Source of the DNA: Maribacter polysiphoniae
GTDB lineage: Bacteria; Bacteroidota; Bacteroidia; Flavobacteriales; Flavobacteriaceae
Direction: 5' to 3'
Assembly: GCF_003148665.1 (NCBI RefSeq)
Contig: NZ_QGGQ01000009.1
Coordinates: forward strand, 124,471-188,470
DNA length: 64,000 nt
A program made the translations under genes and the position numbers. Positions 17,454-26,813 of the stretch are shown in pieces; the first letter of the stretch is position 1, and every line of letters begins with the position of its first letter. Under the pieces are notes generated by a model. The model saw nothing but the letters and a program-made list of their open reading frames with translations. It did no database searches and was not told where the DNA came from.

Positions 17454-18047
17454 TTATGCCAATTTCGCCAATGCTTCCTGATATTCCAATTCTGAATTGG
17501 CATTCATCAGTACATTTTCGTTTTCCGGATAAACCAAATGTGTATCATTGTTGATCAGGAATTTACGCGGACAAGATCCATTACGACCAGCTTCCATATA
17601 ACTTGTCGCCATTTTTAACCCATAAGGTTCCCAAATGGCGCATAAAGGCTCTGGCAATGGATTCTCCTTCAAGGCATAACAAGTGGCATAGGCATTGCTT
17701 TTGCGGGAAGCTATTAGGTTGCGCAATGATTCCACATCGATCAAAGGCATATCGCAGGCCAATACCAACCACGCCACTTCAGGATATGCCTTGTGTGCGG
17801 ACAATATCCCGTTGAACGGCCCTTTGAAAACATCCTCATCCACAATGGTTTGAAATGTGGCACCTATTTCATTGGTTTGTTCTTTTCGAATGCTCATAAA
17901 GGTGTTATCGCACACTTCCGCTAACAAACGGTATAAGTACTCGCGTTGGGGAACACCATGATAGGCAATCAGCCCCTTGTCCTTTCCCATGCGTATGCTC
18001 TTACCTCCTGAGAGGACCAATCCATATATTTTAGCGATTGAAGTCAT
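17454..18047 (-). CDS. mobA: Molybdenum cofactor guanylyltransferase MobA
   Basis: A 197-residue MobA-type nucleotidyltransferase. The GTP-binding signature GLVLSGGKSIRMGKDKGLI spans about 10-28, and the metal-binding LACDMPLID follows near 97-105. It attaches GMP to molybdopterin to make the dinucleotide form used by DMSO-reductase-family enzymes. It overlaps moaC by 17 bp. Its presence suggests that the organism has at least one enzyme with the bis-MGD cofactor, although none is encoded here. Confidence 0.9.
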   Translation of the reverse strand: MTSIAKIYGLVLSGGKSIRMGKDKGLIAYHGVPQREYLYRLLAEVCDNTFMSIRKEQTNEIGATFQTIVDEDVFKGPFNGILSAHKAYPEVAWLVLACDMPLIDVESLRNLIASRKSNAYATCYALKENPLPEPLCAIWEPYGLKMATSYMEAGRNGSCPRKFLINNDTHLVYPENENVLMNANSELEYQEALAKLA

Positions 18048-18504
18048 GCTTACCTCCGGATTTTTGCTCTAGTTGAATATTTGAAATTGTGATGTCCTGG
18101 GACAAGGCCTTACACATATCATAAATGGTCAGGGCACTGACCGAGACCCCTGTCAAGGCCTCCATTTCTACCCCCGTACGCTCCGTGCATTTCACCTTGC
18201 AGGTTATATTCAAAGCGTTTTCCCCTGGTTGTATATCGATATGTACTTTGGATAAATTGAGTTGATGGCACAAGGGTATGAGTTCCGAAGTCTTCTTAAC
18301 ACCCTGTATACCTGCGATAATGGCCGTCTGTATGATACTACCCTTTTTGCCCAAAAAATCTTGTGCCTTCAAGGTTTCAAACACCGTATTCGGAAAACAC
18401 ACCCTCCCTGAGGCGATGGCCATTCGGGATGAAACCATTTTCTCCGATACATCTACCATTGAAGCGTTACCCGCTTCATCTATATGTGAAAGTTTCCCGT
18501 TCAT
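18031..18504 (-). CDS. moaC: Cyclic pyranopterin monophosphate synthase MoaC
   Basis: A 157-residue MoaC, which closes the pyranopterin ring after MoaA. Typical motifs are MVDVSEK near 16-22, the catalytic KTSELIPLCHQL near 73-84, and GVEMEALTGVSVSALTIYDM near 110-129. Length is that of free-standing MoaC; there is no fused MogA/MoaB domain. It is packed 1 bp from moaA and overlaps mobA. Confidence 0.95.
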   Translation of the reverse strand: MNGKLSHIDEAGNASMVDVSEKMVSSRMAIASGRVCFPNTVFETLKAQDFLGKKGSIIQTAIIAGIQGVKKTSELIPLCHQLNLSKVHIDIQPGENALNITCKVKCTERTGVEMEALTGVSVSALTIYDMCKALSQDITISNIQLEQKSGGKHDFNR

Positions 18505-18505
18505 T

Positions 18506-19489
18506 TTACCCTCCGATTGTTGTCATAGAATTCGTATACTCCCCTTTGTATTGCTTTTGCGCCTCAAAACCAGTTTTGGCCCTACTACCAATAGCCTTCA
18601 TTATTTGTTGCTTTACTTTTTCCTCGGATGATAATCCTCGTAATATATCCCTGATATTCATACAGGGCTGGGCATACAGGCAGGTGATCACATCGCCAGT
18701 TGCCGTAATCCTTAGTCTATTGCAACTACCGCAAAATGTTCGACTAAATGAGGGTATAACCCCAAAAGTTCCCTTAAAACCGGGTATTTTGTAAATCATG
18801 GAAGTAGATGTCGCTTCCGTGGGAATTTCCCCATAATCGGGATAGGCTTCCTTTATATGAGATAATATTCGTTTGTAATCCCACGCATTGGCCTCAAAAT
18901 GTCGAGACCCTCCATTAAATGGCATTTCCTCCAAATACCGCACACAAATAGCATGCTGTTTGGTCAATTCCAGCATGGGTAGGATATCTTGGGTGTTTTG
19001 TCCATGTAAAGCAATGAAATTGATCCGTACATTAAAACCTTCATCACACAAACGCATAATGTTGTTGTAAACGATATCGTATTGGTTCCTCCTTGTAATC
19101 TTTTCAAAGGTCTCCCGATCAATAGCATCCAAGCTAACGTTGATATTTTTTATGCCCAAGCTTTTGAGTTCATCAATATAGGGCCCGATCAGGGTCGCAT
19201 TGGTGGTTATTGAGATATCCTTTAACCCATCCATATGGGCGAGATTGCGAAGCAACACCATCAGATCTTTGCGTACGAAAGGCTCCCCTCCAGTTATCCT
19301 GATCTTATCAATGCCCTGGGCCACCAATATACCACTCAATCGGGATAGTTCCTCGATGGTGAAAAGGGTTTCTTTTTGGGAAAAGTCTATACCATTTTCG
19401 GGCATACAATAATTACAGCGCAGATTACAACGGTCCGTAACCGCTAAACGCAAATAATTTATTTTCCTATTATGGTTATCTATCAACAT
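18506..19489 (-). CDS. moaA: GTP 3',8-cyclase MoaA (radical SAM)
   Basis: A 327-residue radical SAM enzyme that makes 3',8-cyclo-GTP, the first step of molybdopterin synthesis. The N-terminal 4Fe-4S ligands are in DRCNLRCNYC (Cys21, Cys25, Cys28 or close), and the SAM-binding ITGGEPFVRKD follows. The second cluster's ligands are in FCGSCNRLR and the later Cys of VITCLY. The protein ends in the conserved Gly-Gly needed for activity. Confidence 0.95.
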   Translation of the reverse strand: MLIDNHNRKINYLRLAVTDRCNLRCNYCMPENGIDFSQKETLFTIEELSRLSGILVAQGIDKIRITGGEPFVRKDLMVLLRNLAHMDGLKDISITTNATLIGPYIDELKSLGIKNINVSLDAIDRETFEKITRRNQYDIVYNNIMRLCDEGFNVRINFIALHGQNTQDILPMLELTKQHAICVRYLEEMPFNGGSRHFEANAWDYKRILSHIKEAYPDYGEIPTEATSTSMIYKIPGFKGTFGVIPSFSRTFCGSCNRLRITATGDVITCLYAQPCMNIRDILRGLSSEEKVKQQIMKAIGSRAKTGFEAQKQYKGEYTNSMTTIGG

Positions 19490-19492
19490 ATA

Positions 19493-19912
19493 TTAAGGGT
19501 GGGCCGAAACCCAAACTGATTTGTTCTTGAACATTTCCTTTTTCCAAATGGGAACCGTTTCTTTTAAGGTATCGATCATATACCTACAAGCCGTGAAGCA
19601 AGCATCCCTATGTGCTGTTGAAACCCCAATAATCACCACGGGTTCCTTTACTTTTTTAAGTCCGACAGCATGGCGTATCACTACTTTGTTCAATGGCCAC
19701 TTTGCCGATGCTTGATCAACGATTTTGGCCATTTCCTTCAAAGCCATGGATTTATAGGCTTCAAACTCCAGGGATATTACGGATTCATTATCGGTAAAAT
19801 CCCGAACCGTACCAATAAACACACAAATACCCCCACTTTTGGCATCTGACAATTCATCGTATACCTGAGTCGTATCAATGGTTTCAACAATTTCTATTAT
19901 CGGTTTTTCCAT
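19493..19912 (-). CDS. moaE: Molybdopterin synthase large subunit MoaE
   Basis: A 139-residue MoaE, the catalytic subunit of molybdopterin synthase, which takes sulfur from MoaD. Family landmarks are GGICVFIGTVRD (about 27-38), LEFEAYKSMALKEM (about 48-61), and the C-terminal VPIWKKEMFKNKSVWV where Lys residues contact the MoaD tail. It overlaps moaD by one base. Confidence 0.95.
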   Translation of the reverse strand: MEKPIIEIVETIDTTQVYDELSDAKSGGICVFIGTVRDFTDNESVISLEFEAYKSMALKEMAKIVDQASAKWPLNKVVIRHAVGLKKVKEPVVIIGVSTAHRDACFTACRYMIDTLKETVPIWKKEMFKNKSVWVSAHP

Positions 19913-20154
19913 TACCCTCCGCTTACTGGTGGAATTATTGCAATTTCATCCTTCTGCCCTATTTGTGCTTCAAGGGAAGCGTACTCCCCGTTTACCGCAA
20001 CAGCTAAGGATGATAACTTATTGAAATCGGGATAAGCATCATTCAGCAGATGGATCAATTCACCTACCGAGTGGGGTTTTTCATTATAGGAAGACAAATC
20101 CAAGGATGACTTACCTACGATATCCCTTGCTATCCCAAATAAAATTATTTCCAT
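19912..20154 (-). CDS. moaD: Molybdopterin synthase small subunit MoaD
   Basis: An 80-residue ubiquitin-fold sulfur carrier. It ends in PPVSGG, the Gly-Gly tail that is adenylylated by MoeB and turned into a thiocarboxylate. As the first gene of the minus-strand operon it should lie next to the promoter in the 240-bp gap shared with the SpoU gene; no exact TAnnTTTG box was found on that strand. Confidence 0.95.
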   Translation of the reverse strand: MEIILFGIARDIVGKSSLDLSSYNEKPHSVGELIHLLNDAYPDFNKLSSLAVAVNGEYASLEAQIGQKDEIAIIPPVSGG

Positions 20155-20381
20155 ATCCCAAATTACTAAATCATTTTCATACTATGTGCCCGAAAAATAA
20201 CACTTTCAAAACCAATTCCTCTATACCTTATGGTAAAATTCATTTGGGTTCATCGTTTTAATCCCCAATTGGATTCAAATTACCAAAATAACCCTGGGAA
20301 AATTTTCATGGACAGGTATTTAACCTTCCTTTATGTTAACCACTTTGTCGTAAAAATGGAGGTGATTTTACAGCATTGCCC

Positions 20382-20389
20382 TATTTTTG
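20382..20389 (+). promoter_or_regulatory. -7 element close to the SpoU start codon
   Basis: TATTTTTG fits TAnnTTTG and ends 5 nt before the ATG at 20395, so a leaderless or near-leaderless message is expected. No well-placed TTG upstream. It supports the 20395 start over the upstream ATG at 20230. Confidence 0.5.
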
Positions 20390-20394
20390 TACCA

Positions 20395-21204
20395 ATGAAC
20401 ATATCGAAACATATAAGCAGTCCACAAAACGCAATGATAAAACAACTTGTCCTTCTTCAGGAAAAGTCCCGCGAAAGGAGAAAACAAGATGCATTCATTA
20501 TAGAAGGAAAAAGGGAGATATCCTTAGCGATCAAAGCTGACTATGAGATAAGATCATTGCTATATTCACCAGACATTATTTCAAGTGGGATGGTTTTGGA
20601 TCTGGTAAAAAATACGGGGAAACAACCAGAATTGATAGAGGTTTCCGATGCGGTATACCAAAAATTGGCCTATAGGACTTCTACAGAAGGCGTAATTGCC
20701 GTAGTAAAGACCAAAAAACATGCATTGCATGACCTTCAACTTAAAAACAAGAATGCCCTGATCCTTGTTGCCGAAGCCCCGGAAAAACCAGGGAATATCG
20801 GCGCATTATTGCGAACTGCGGATGCTGCGGCTTTGGATGCCGTTCTTATTGCCAACCCCAAAGGAGATCTATACAGTCCGAATATCATCCGCTCCAGTGT
20901 CGGTTGTCTATTCACCAATAACATCGGTATAGGGAGCACCAGTGAAATAGTGGCTTTTTTAAAGGAAAAGCACATACATATATATTGTGCAGCCTTATCG
21001 GCTTCCGAAACCTATACCAAAACAAATTTCACGGAAGCTTCCGCAATTGTTGTGGGCACAGAATCAACCGGACTTTCGGAAGCGTGGCTGAAAGCATCGA
21101 CACAAAACATCATTATTCCCATGGAAGGCCAAATAGATTCGATGAATGTATCAGTATCGGCGGCAATACTTATATTTGAGGCCAAACGGCAAAGATCACT
21201 TTAG
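20395..21204 (+). CDS. TrmH/SpoU-family RNA 2'-O-methyltransferase
   Basis: A 269-residue SpoU-class (knotted SPOUT) methyltransferase. The start at 20395 begins MNISKHISSPQNAMIKQL, the usual N-terminus of this family; an in-frame ATG at 20230 would add 55 atypical residues. An N-terminal substrate-binding segment (RRKQDAFIIEGKREI) precedes the catalytic domain, which has the three SPOUT motifs: EKPGNIGALLRTADAAALD, then VVGTESTGLSEAW, then IPMEGQIDSMNVSVSAAI (about 235-252). It methylates ribose of rRNA or tRNA; the exact site is unknown. Confidence 0.9.
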   Translation: MNISKHISSPQNAMIKQLVLLQEKSRERRKQDAFIIEGKREISLAIKADYEIRSLLYSPDIISSGMVLDLVKNTGKQPELIEVSDAVYQKLAYRTSTEGVIAVVKTKKHALHDLQLKNKNALILVAEAPEKPGNIGALLRTADAAALDAVLIANPKGDLYSPNIIRSSVGCLFTNNIGIGSTSEIVAFLKEKHIHIYCAALSASETYTKTNFTEASAIVVGTESTGLSEAWLKASTQNIIIPMEGQIDSMNVSVSAAILIFEAKRQRSL

Positions 21205-21242
21205 CATCGACCGAATTTCCGTTAAATACCAAAAACCATTTA

Positions 21243-22475
21243 ATGACACAAACAAGCTTGTTTTATATTATTATTGCCATCTTGGTGATAGAGTTCATTA
21301 TTGAAACTACACTGGACCACTTGAATTCAAAACGGTACAATGACCCCATACCGGATGATCTAAAGGATGTTTTTGATACCGAGGAATACCAAAAATCACA
21401 AGAATATAAAAAGACCAATTACAAATTCGGTCTTCTTACCTCAACCTTTTCCTTGCTTCTAACCCTAGGATTTCTTTCTTTGGGTGGGTTCGAATGGATT
21501 GACACTTTGGCACGGAGCGTATCGGACAACCCAATTATAATCGCATTGGTGTTCTTCGCTATCATCATGATCGGTAGTGATTTGATCACGACCCCTTTTG
21601 GGTACTATAAGACTTTTGTTATTGAGGAAAGATTCGGTTTTAACAAAACCTCGAAAACCACCTTTTTTACGGATAAATTAAAGGGGTATTTGATGATGGC
21701 CATTATTGGCGGTGGGCTTACAGCGCTCATCATATGGTTTTTTGAATGGGCAGGAACCAACTTTTGGATTTATGCCTGGGCAGTCGTGGCGATCTTCACC
21801 TTGTTCATGAACCTCTTCTATAGTAGGTTGATCGTGCCCCTGTTCAATAAGCAGAAACCCTTGGAGGAAGGAAGTCTTAAAAATAAGATAGAAGGGTACG
21901 CCCAAAAGGTAGGCTTCGAAATCCGTAATATATTCGTTATAGACGGTTCTAAAAGATCGACAAAGGCGAATGCCTATTTTTCTGGTTTTGGCAAAGAAAA
22001 AAGGGTAACCCTCTATGACACCCTTATCAATGATCTGGATGAAGATGAAATTGTGGCAGTTTTGGCCCATGAGGTAGGTCATTACAAACGCCATCATATT
22101 GTTTTCAATTTAATTTCCTCTATTTTGTTGACGGGATTCACACTTTTTCTTTTGTCCCTATTCATCAACAGTCCAGAGGTTTCAAGAGCCATAGGGGTTT
22201 CACAACCAAGTTTTCATGCCGCGCTGATCGGATTTGGAATTCTATACAGCCCAATTTCCGAGGTAACCGGTTTGATCATGAATTACCTATCCCGAAAATT
22301 TGAATATCAGGCCGATGATTTTGCCAAGAATACATTCGCGGCCAAACCATTGATTACATCGCTAAAGAAGTTATCCAAAAACAGCCTCAGCAACCTTACC
22401 CCCCATCCTGCCTATGTTTTTATGCATTATTCCCATCCTCCACTAATAGCACGAGTCAAGAATTTAAAGGCATAA
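21243..22475 (+). CDS. M48 family (Ste24-like) membrane metalloprotease
   Basis: A 410-residue integral-membrane zinc protease of the Ste24/CAAX-protease type. The zinc motif HEVGH is at 276-280, with the downstream Glu likely in FEYQADDFA near 350-358. Several transmembrane helices flank the catalytic region (about 5-22, 65-82, 97-115, 150-170, 175-195, 290-310). An N-terminal cytoplasmic stretch typical of Ste24 homologues is present. In bacteria the role is probably membrane protein quality control. Confidence 0.9.
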   Translation: MTQTSLFYIIIAILVIEFIIETTLDHLNSKRYNDPIPDDLKDVFDTEEYQKSQEYKKTNYKFGLLTSTFSLLLTLGFLSLGGFEWIDTLARSVSDNPIIIALVFFAIIMIGSDLITTPFGYYKTFVIEERFGFNKTSKTTFFTDKLKGYLMMAIIGGGLTALIIWFFEWAGTNFWIYAWAVVAIFTLFMNLFYSRLIVPLFNKQKPLEEGSLKNKIEGYAQKVGFEIRNIFVIDGSKRSTKANAYFSGFGKEKRVTLYDTLINDLDEDEIVAVLAHEVGHYKRHHIVFNLISSILLTGFTLFLLSLFINSPEVSRAIGVSQPSFHAALIGFGILYSPISEVTGLIMNYLSRKFEYQADDFAKNTFAAKPLITSLKKLSKNSLSNLTPHPAYVFMHYSHPPLIARVKNLKA

Positions 22476-22481
22476 TTTTTG

Positions 22482-22511
22482 TTGTGTATTAAAGGGGATT
22501 GTGTAATTTTA
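22482..22511 (+). promoter_or_regulatory. Possible promoter of the rsh gene
   Basis: TTG (22482-22484), a 19-nt spacer and TAATTTTA (22504-22511) match the consensus except for the last base of the -7 box. The start codon is 7 nt downstream. Confidence 0.35.
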
Positions 22512-22518
22512 TTAGAGT

Positions 22519-24723
22519 ATGACTCAAGCAGCTATAGAACAGGAAAACAAAAAAATTGCAAAGCAATATAAGGAATTGCTGAAGATAAGCTACCAGACCT
22601 TGTCTGATGATGATAAGGCTTTGGTTCGGCATGCCTTTGAAATCGCTGTTGATGCCCACAAGGAACAACGAAGGAAATCCGGTGAGGCTTATATTTTCCA
22701 TCCAATAGCAGTGGCCAAGATCGTCGCTTCGGAAATAGGCCTGGATGCCGTATCGATTGCATCTGCCTTATTACATGATGTCGTAGAGGATACCGATTAC
22801 ACCCTTGATGATATCGAGCGTATGTTCGGGGAAACGGTGGCCCGTATTGTTGACGGACTCACCAAGATATCCCACCTTAAAAAGGACATGAACATATCGC
22901 AGCAAGCGGAGAATTTCCGTAAAATGTTGTTGACCTTGCATGACGATGTGCGTGTCATCATCATAAAGATTGCGGATCGATACCACAATATGTTGACCTT
23001 GGATGCGATGCCAGAACACAAACAAGTGAAAATGGCATCGGAAACCTTATATATTTACGCCCCTTTGGCCCACCGAATCGGCCTATACAATATTAAGACA
23101 GAGTTAGAGGACCTCAGTTTAAAATACACGGAGCCCGAGGTGTACAAGGATATTTTGGGTAAAATCGAGGAATCCAAAGAAGAGCAACAAAAATATATTG
23201 ACGATTTTACGGGTGTCATCCGTGATTCATTGGACAAGGAATCTCTCAATTACCACATTAAAGGCCGCATGAAGTCGATCTTCTCCATTCGTAAGAAGAT
23301 GAAGGTCCAGAATGTTTCCTTTGACCAGATCTACGATAAGTTTGCTATCCGCATCATATACAAATCGGACCGGGCCAACGAAAAATTCCTGGCGTGGAAA
23401 ATATATTCAATAGTCACAGATCACTTTACACCGAACCCGGTACGTTTACGTGATTGGATATCCTCCCCAAAATCCACGGGATACGAAGCCTTGCACATTA
23501 CCGTGATGGGGCCCATGGGTAAATGGGTCGAAGTGCAAATCCGAAGTGAGCGTATGCATGAAATCGCTGAAAAAGGATATGCTGCACATTTTAAATACAA
23601 ACACGGCGACCAAAAAGAACAAGGTATAGAGGTCTGGTTGAACAAATTACAGGAGGCTTTGGAGAATTCAAATGCCAATGCTGTTGACTTTGTTGAGGAA
23701 TTCAAACTCAATCTATACTCAAAGGAAATTTTTGTGTTTACCCCTTTGGGCGAATTAAAATCGATGCCAAAAGGTGCCACACCCCTTGATTTCGCTTTCA
23801 ACATACATACCGAAGTGGGCATGCATACCCGTGGCGCCAAGGTAAATGGCAAACTTGTGCCTTTGAATACCACCCTAAAAAGTGGTGACCAGGTTGAAAT
23901 AATCACTTCCGACCAGGCTCAACCGAACCAAAACTGGCTCGATTATGCCACGACGGCAAGGGCAAGGGCAAAAATAAAATCTTCCCTACGGGAAGAAAAG
24001 AAAGCCGTTGCCAACGAGGGCAAGGAAATTTTACGAAGAAAACTTAAATCTCAAAAGATAAACCTTAACGAGGATACCATTAACAAAATGGTCACTTTCT
24101 TTAAGCTTAAGACCAGCCTGGATTTATTCTATCGCGTAGGTATAGGGGCCATAGACAATCAAAAGATAAAAGACTTTGCGTCATCGTACAGCAATGCATT
24201 CATCAGTTTTTTCAAGAGCAAGATCAGAAGGTCCCCGATTCCTGAAAACATTGACAGGGATGAGATTACGGCAAAATATGACATGCTGGTCTTTGGTAAG
24301 GAAGAGGAAAAACTCGATTATAAACTTTCGCAATGCTGCAATCCCATTCCAGGCGATGCCGTTTTTGGGTTCATAAGCGTTAACGAAGGTATAAAAGTCC
24401 ATAAGAAAAACTGCCCTAATGCTATCTCGCTGCAATCGAATTACGCTTATAGGATTATCAGTGCAAAATGGATAGATTCGTCCCAACAGGAGTTCAGATC
24501 CGAAATCCAATTAACGGGAATAGACAATTTAGGATTGATCAGTGAAATTACCTCGGTGATTTCGACCCATATGAATGTCAACATGCAAAACTTGAATTTC
24601 AGTACTGAGGGTGGCACTTTCACAGGTAGGATTACCGTCGTTGTAAAGAACAATAATATTCTAAAGAAACTGATTCAAAACCTAAAGCTTATCAATGGTA
24701 TTGATAAAGTCACCCGAGTTTAG
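22519..24723 (+). CDS. rsh: Bifunctional (p)ppGpp synthetase/hydrolase (RelA/SpoT)
   Basis: A 734-residue long RSH protein with the full domain set: HD hydrolase (about 45-200, with LLHDVVEDTDYT intact, so hydrolysis should work), synthetase (about 240-370, with KSTGYEALHITVMGP), TGS (about 400-460, FVFTPLGELKSMPKGATPLDFAF), and a C-terminal Cys-rich helical/ACT region (CCNPIPGD near 605; ACT from about 655). It makes and degrades the stringent-response alarmone. It precedes the Fur-like gene and purA, an order I recognise from other flavobacteria. Confidence 0.95.
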   Translation: MTQAAIEQENKKIAKQYKELLKISYQTLSDDDKALVRHAFEIAVDAHKEQRRKSGEAYIFHPIAVAKIVASEIGLDAVSIASALLHDVVEDTDYTLDDIERMFGETVARIVDGLTKISHLKKDMNISQQAENFRKMLLTLHDDVRVIIIKIADRYHNMLTLDAMPEHKQVKMASETLYIYAPLAHRIGLYNIKTELEDLSLKYTEPEVYKDILGKIEESKEEQQKYIDDFTGVIRDSLDKESLNYHIKGRMKSIFSIRKKMKVQNVSFDQIYDKFAIRIIYKSDRANEKFLAWKIYSIVTDHFTPNPVRLRDWISSPKSTGYEALHITVMGPMGKWVEVQIRSERMHEIAEKGYAAHFKYKHGDQKEQGIEVWLNKLQEALENSNANAVDFVEEFKLNLYSKEIFVFTPLGELKSMPKGATPLDFAFNIHTEVGMHTRGAKVNGKLVPLNTTLKSGDQVEIITSDQAQPNQNWLDYATTARARAKIKSSLREEKKAVANEGKEILRRKLKSQKINLNEDTINKMVTFFKLKTSLDLFYRVGIGAIDNQKIKDFASSYSNAFISFFKSKIRRSPIPENIDRDEITAKYDMLVFGKEEEKLDYKLSQCCNPIPGDAVFGFISVNEGIKVHKKNCPNAISLQSNYAYRIISAKWIDSSQQEFRSEIQLTGIDNLGLISEITSVISTHMNVNMQNLNFSTEGGTFTGRITVVVKNNNILKKLIQNLKLINGIDKVTRV

Positions 24724-24745
24724 AAACTTAATTAAAATTTAGCCG

Positions 24746-24753
24746 TACATTTG
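24746..24753 (+). promoter_or_regulatory. -7 element of the Fur-family gene
   Basis: TACATTTG fits TAnnTTTG, 24 nt before the ATG at 24778. Its position inside the stretch between 24751 and 24778 argues against translation from the upstream TTG. Confidence 0.5.
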
Positions 24754-24777
24754 TACATTAATGCAGTGATTATTGTT

Positions 24778-25233
24778 ATGCCTCCTAATAAAAACCAGGA
24801 AATTGTAAAAAACGTATTCACCACCTTTTTAGAAGAAAAAGGGCATAGGAAAACACCCGAGCGCTACGCTATTCTCCAAGAAATTTACGAAAGTGACGAA
24901 CATTTTGATATAGAATCGCTCTATATCAATATGAAAAACAAAAACTATAGGGTAAGCCGGGCTACACTTTACAATACCATTGAGCTTTTGTTGGAATCCA
25001 AATTGGTACGAAAACATCAGTTTGGCAAAAATCAGGCTCAGTACGAGAAATCCTATTTTGATCGTCAACATGACCATGTTATCCTAACGGATACGGGTGA
25101 GGTGATGGAATTCTGCGATCCACGTATACAATCCATCAAAAAGACCATTGAAGAGGTTTTCGATATCAAGATAACGAATCATTCATTATACTTTTACGGA
25201 ACAAAGAACAAAGAAGGTAACACAAACAACTAA
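24778..25233 (+). CDS. Fur-family transcriptional regulator without CxxC zinc motif
   Basis: A 151-residue Fur/PerR-type metalloregulator. The start is set at ATG 24778 (MPPNKNQ...); a TTG at 24751 would fall within the promoter. The N-terminal winged helix (about 10-85) has [16 protein letters not shown] and the recognition helix [16 protein letters not shown]. The metal region keeps HDH (98-100), but the structural-zinc CxxC is replaced: Leu103 and Thr106 stand where cysteines are usual. The only cysteine is Cys113. It sits 12 bp before purA and is probably co-transcribed with it. Metal specificity is open (Fe, Zn or peroxide). Confidence 0.9.
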   Translation: MPPNKNQEIVKNVFTTFLEEKGHRKTPERYAILQEIYESDEHFDIESLYINMKNKNYRVSRATLYNTIELLLESKLVRKHQFGKNQAQYEKSYFDRQHDHVILTDTGEVMEFCDPRIQSIKKTIEEVFDIKITNHSLYFYGTKNKEGNTNN

Positions 25234-25245
25234 CCAAACTAAATA

Positions 25246-26517
25246 ATGGCAGTAGATTTATTGTTGGGATTACAGTGGGGAGACGAAGGAAAAGGAAAAA
25301 TCGTCGATGTACTCACAAAAAACTATGATATTATAGCTCGTTTTCAAGGAGGCCCAAATGCCGGACATACTTTGGAATTTGATGGTATTAAACACGTTTT
25401 ACATACCATACCCTCAGGGATATTCCACAAGAAAGCCATCAATGTTGTCGGCAACGGTGTCGTCATTGACCCTGTCATTTTCAAAAAAGAACTTGATGCC
25501 TTGGACGTCTTTGATATCGATGTAAAATCAAAACTATTCATTAGTAGAAAGGCTCATCTAATCCTACCGACCCATCGTTTGTTGGATGCTGCTTCCGAAA
25601 CCTCCAAAGGGAAAGCGAAAATAGGCTCGACCTTAAAAGGTATTGGCCCAACCTATATGGACAAAACCGGTAGAAACGGTATGCGAATCGGGGATTTGGA
25701 GTTGTCCGATTGGAAGGAAAAATACCGTGCATTGGCAGACAAACATGAGGCCATGATCGGTTTCTACAATGTGGATATCCAATATAACCTGGAAGAATTG
25801 GAAGACGAATTCTTCAGTGCCATAAAAACACTTAAGGAACTAACCTTCATCGATAGTGAGGAATATTTATACCAAGCCCAAAAGGAGGGTAAAAAAATAC
25901 TCGCGGAAGGTGCCCAAGGATCATTATTGGATATTGACTTCGGTACATATCCCTTCGTAACCTCCAGTAACACCACCGCCGCAGGTGCCTGTACCGGATT
26001 GGGTGTGGCACCAAACCAAATCGGTGAGGTAAAAGGTATTTTCAAAGCATATACCACCCGTGTTGGTAGTGGCCCATTCCCAACAGAGTTATTTGACGAG
26101 GATGGGAAGACCATGGCCAGTGTCGGTAATGAATTTGGTGCTACCACAGGTAGGGCCAGAAGATGTGGATGGCTCGATCTTGTTGCCTTAAAATATGCCG
26201 TCAGGGTAAATGGGGTAACCGAACTTATGATGATGAAAGGTGATGTCCTTAGTGGATTCAAAAAACTTAAGGTCTGTACGGCCTATAATTACAAAGGGGA
26301 AGTCATTACGCACTTACCCTATAACATCGAAGCTGAAAATGTAACACCCATTTACACCGAGATGAAAGGGTGGTCCCAAGACCTTACCAAAATGAGTAAG
26401 GCAGAGGAACTTCCTAAAACCCTGAATGATTATATCGACTTTTTGGAAAAAGAACTTGAAGTTCCCATTAAGATCGTTTCCGTGGGACCAGACAGGACCC
26501 AGACAATTCATAGATAG
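25246..26517 (+). CDS. purA: Adenylosuccinate synthetase
   Basis: A 423-residue PurA, which joins IMP and aspartate using GTP in the first step from IMP to AMP. The GTP-binding and catalytic N-terminus LGLQWGDEGKGKIVDVL is at about 6-22, PNAGHT at 38-43, IGSTLKGIGPTYMDK near 125-139, and GATTGRARRCGWLDL near 299-313. The C-terminus (VGPDRTQTI) is complete. A strong terminator follows. Confidence 0.97.
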   Translation: MAVDLLLGLQWGDEGKGKIVDVLTKNYDIIARFQGGPNAGHTLEFDGIKHVLHTIPSGIFHKKAINVVGNGVVIDPVIFKKELDALDVFDIDVKSKLFISRKAHLILPTHRLLDAASETSKGKAKIGSTLKGIGPTYMDKTGRNGMRIGDLELSDWKEKYRALADKHEAMIGFYNVDIQYNLEELEDEFFSAIKTLKELTFIDSEEYLYQAQKEGKKILAEGAQGSLLDIDFGTYPFVTSSNTTAAGACTGLGVAPNQIGEVKGIFKAYTTRVGSGPFPTELFDEDGKTMASVGNEFGATTGRARRCGWLDLVALKYAVRVNGVTELMMMKGDVLSGFKKLKVCTAYNYKGEVITHLPYNIEAENVTPIYTEMKGWSQDLTKMSKAEELPKTLNDYIDFLEKELEVPIKIVSVGPDRTQTIHR

Positions 26518-26558
26518 GGAAACGGTAACCATACCGACTCGAAAATAAAAATCATTGG

Positions 26559-26597
26559 AGTGCCTTTAAAGTTTATTCTTTAAAGGCACTTTTCTTT
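26559..26597 (+). terminator. Rho-independent terminator after purA
   Basis: A perfect 13-bp stem (AGTGCCTTTAAAG, loop TTTATT, CTTTAAAGGCACT) followed by TTTCTTTTT. It separates the housekeeping block from the glycan cluster. Confidence 0.9.
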
Positions 26598-26813
26598 TTA
26601 CATTCCCACGAAAAACACCTACCTCTTCTTTGGTGTATTTAGGGTGTCATTTCTGTTTTTTAATTGATCGCTTTTACGTAAATTGTAGAAATATCCACCA
26701 ACTCCAAAATGAAATCCAATCATGACTTAATCGGTTCTTTCCAATTATACAGTGTATTTCGTTTTATTTCCTCACTTATAACACCTCGAAACCCTAATAT
26801 AATAACATTTTAT

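Noticed and set aside
20230-20394. Longer N-terminus for the SpoU methyltransferase
   Set aside because: The 55 added residues are untypical for the family, and a -7 promoter box lies directly before the inner ATG.
24751-24777. TTG start for the Fur-like gene
   Set aside because: It lies within the TACATTTG promoter box, so it could not be in the message.
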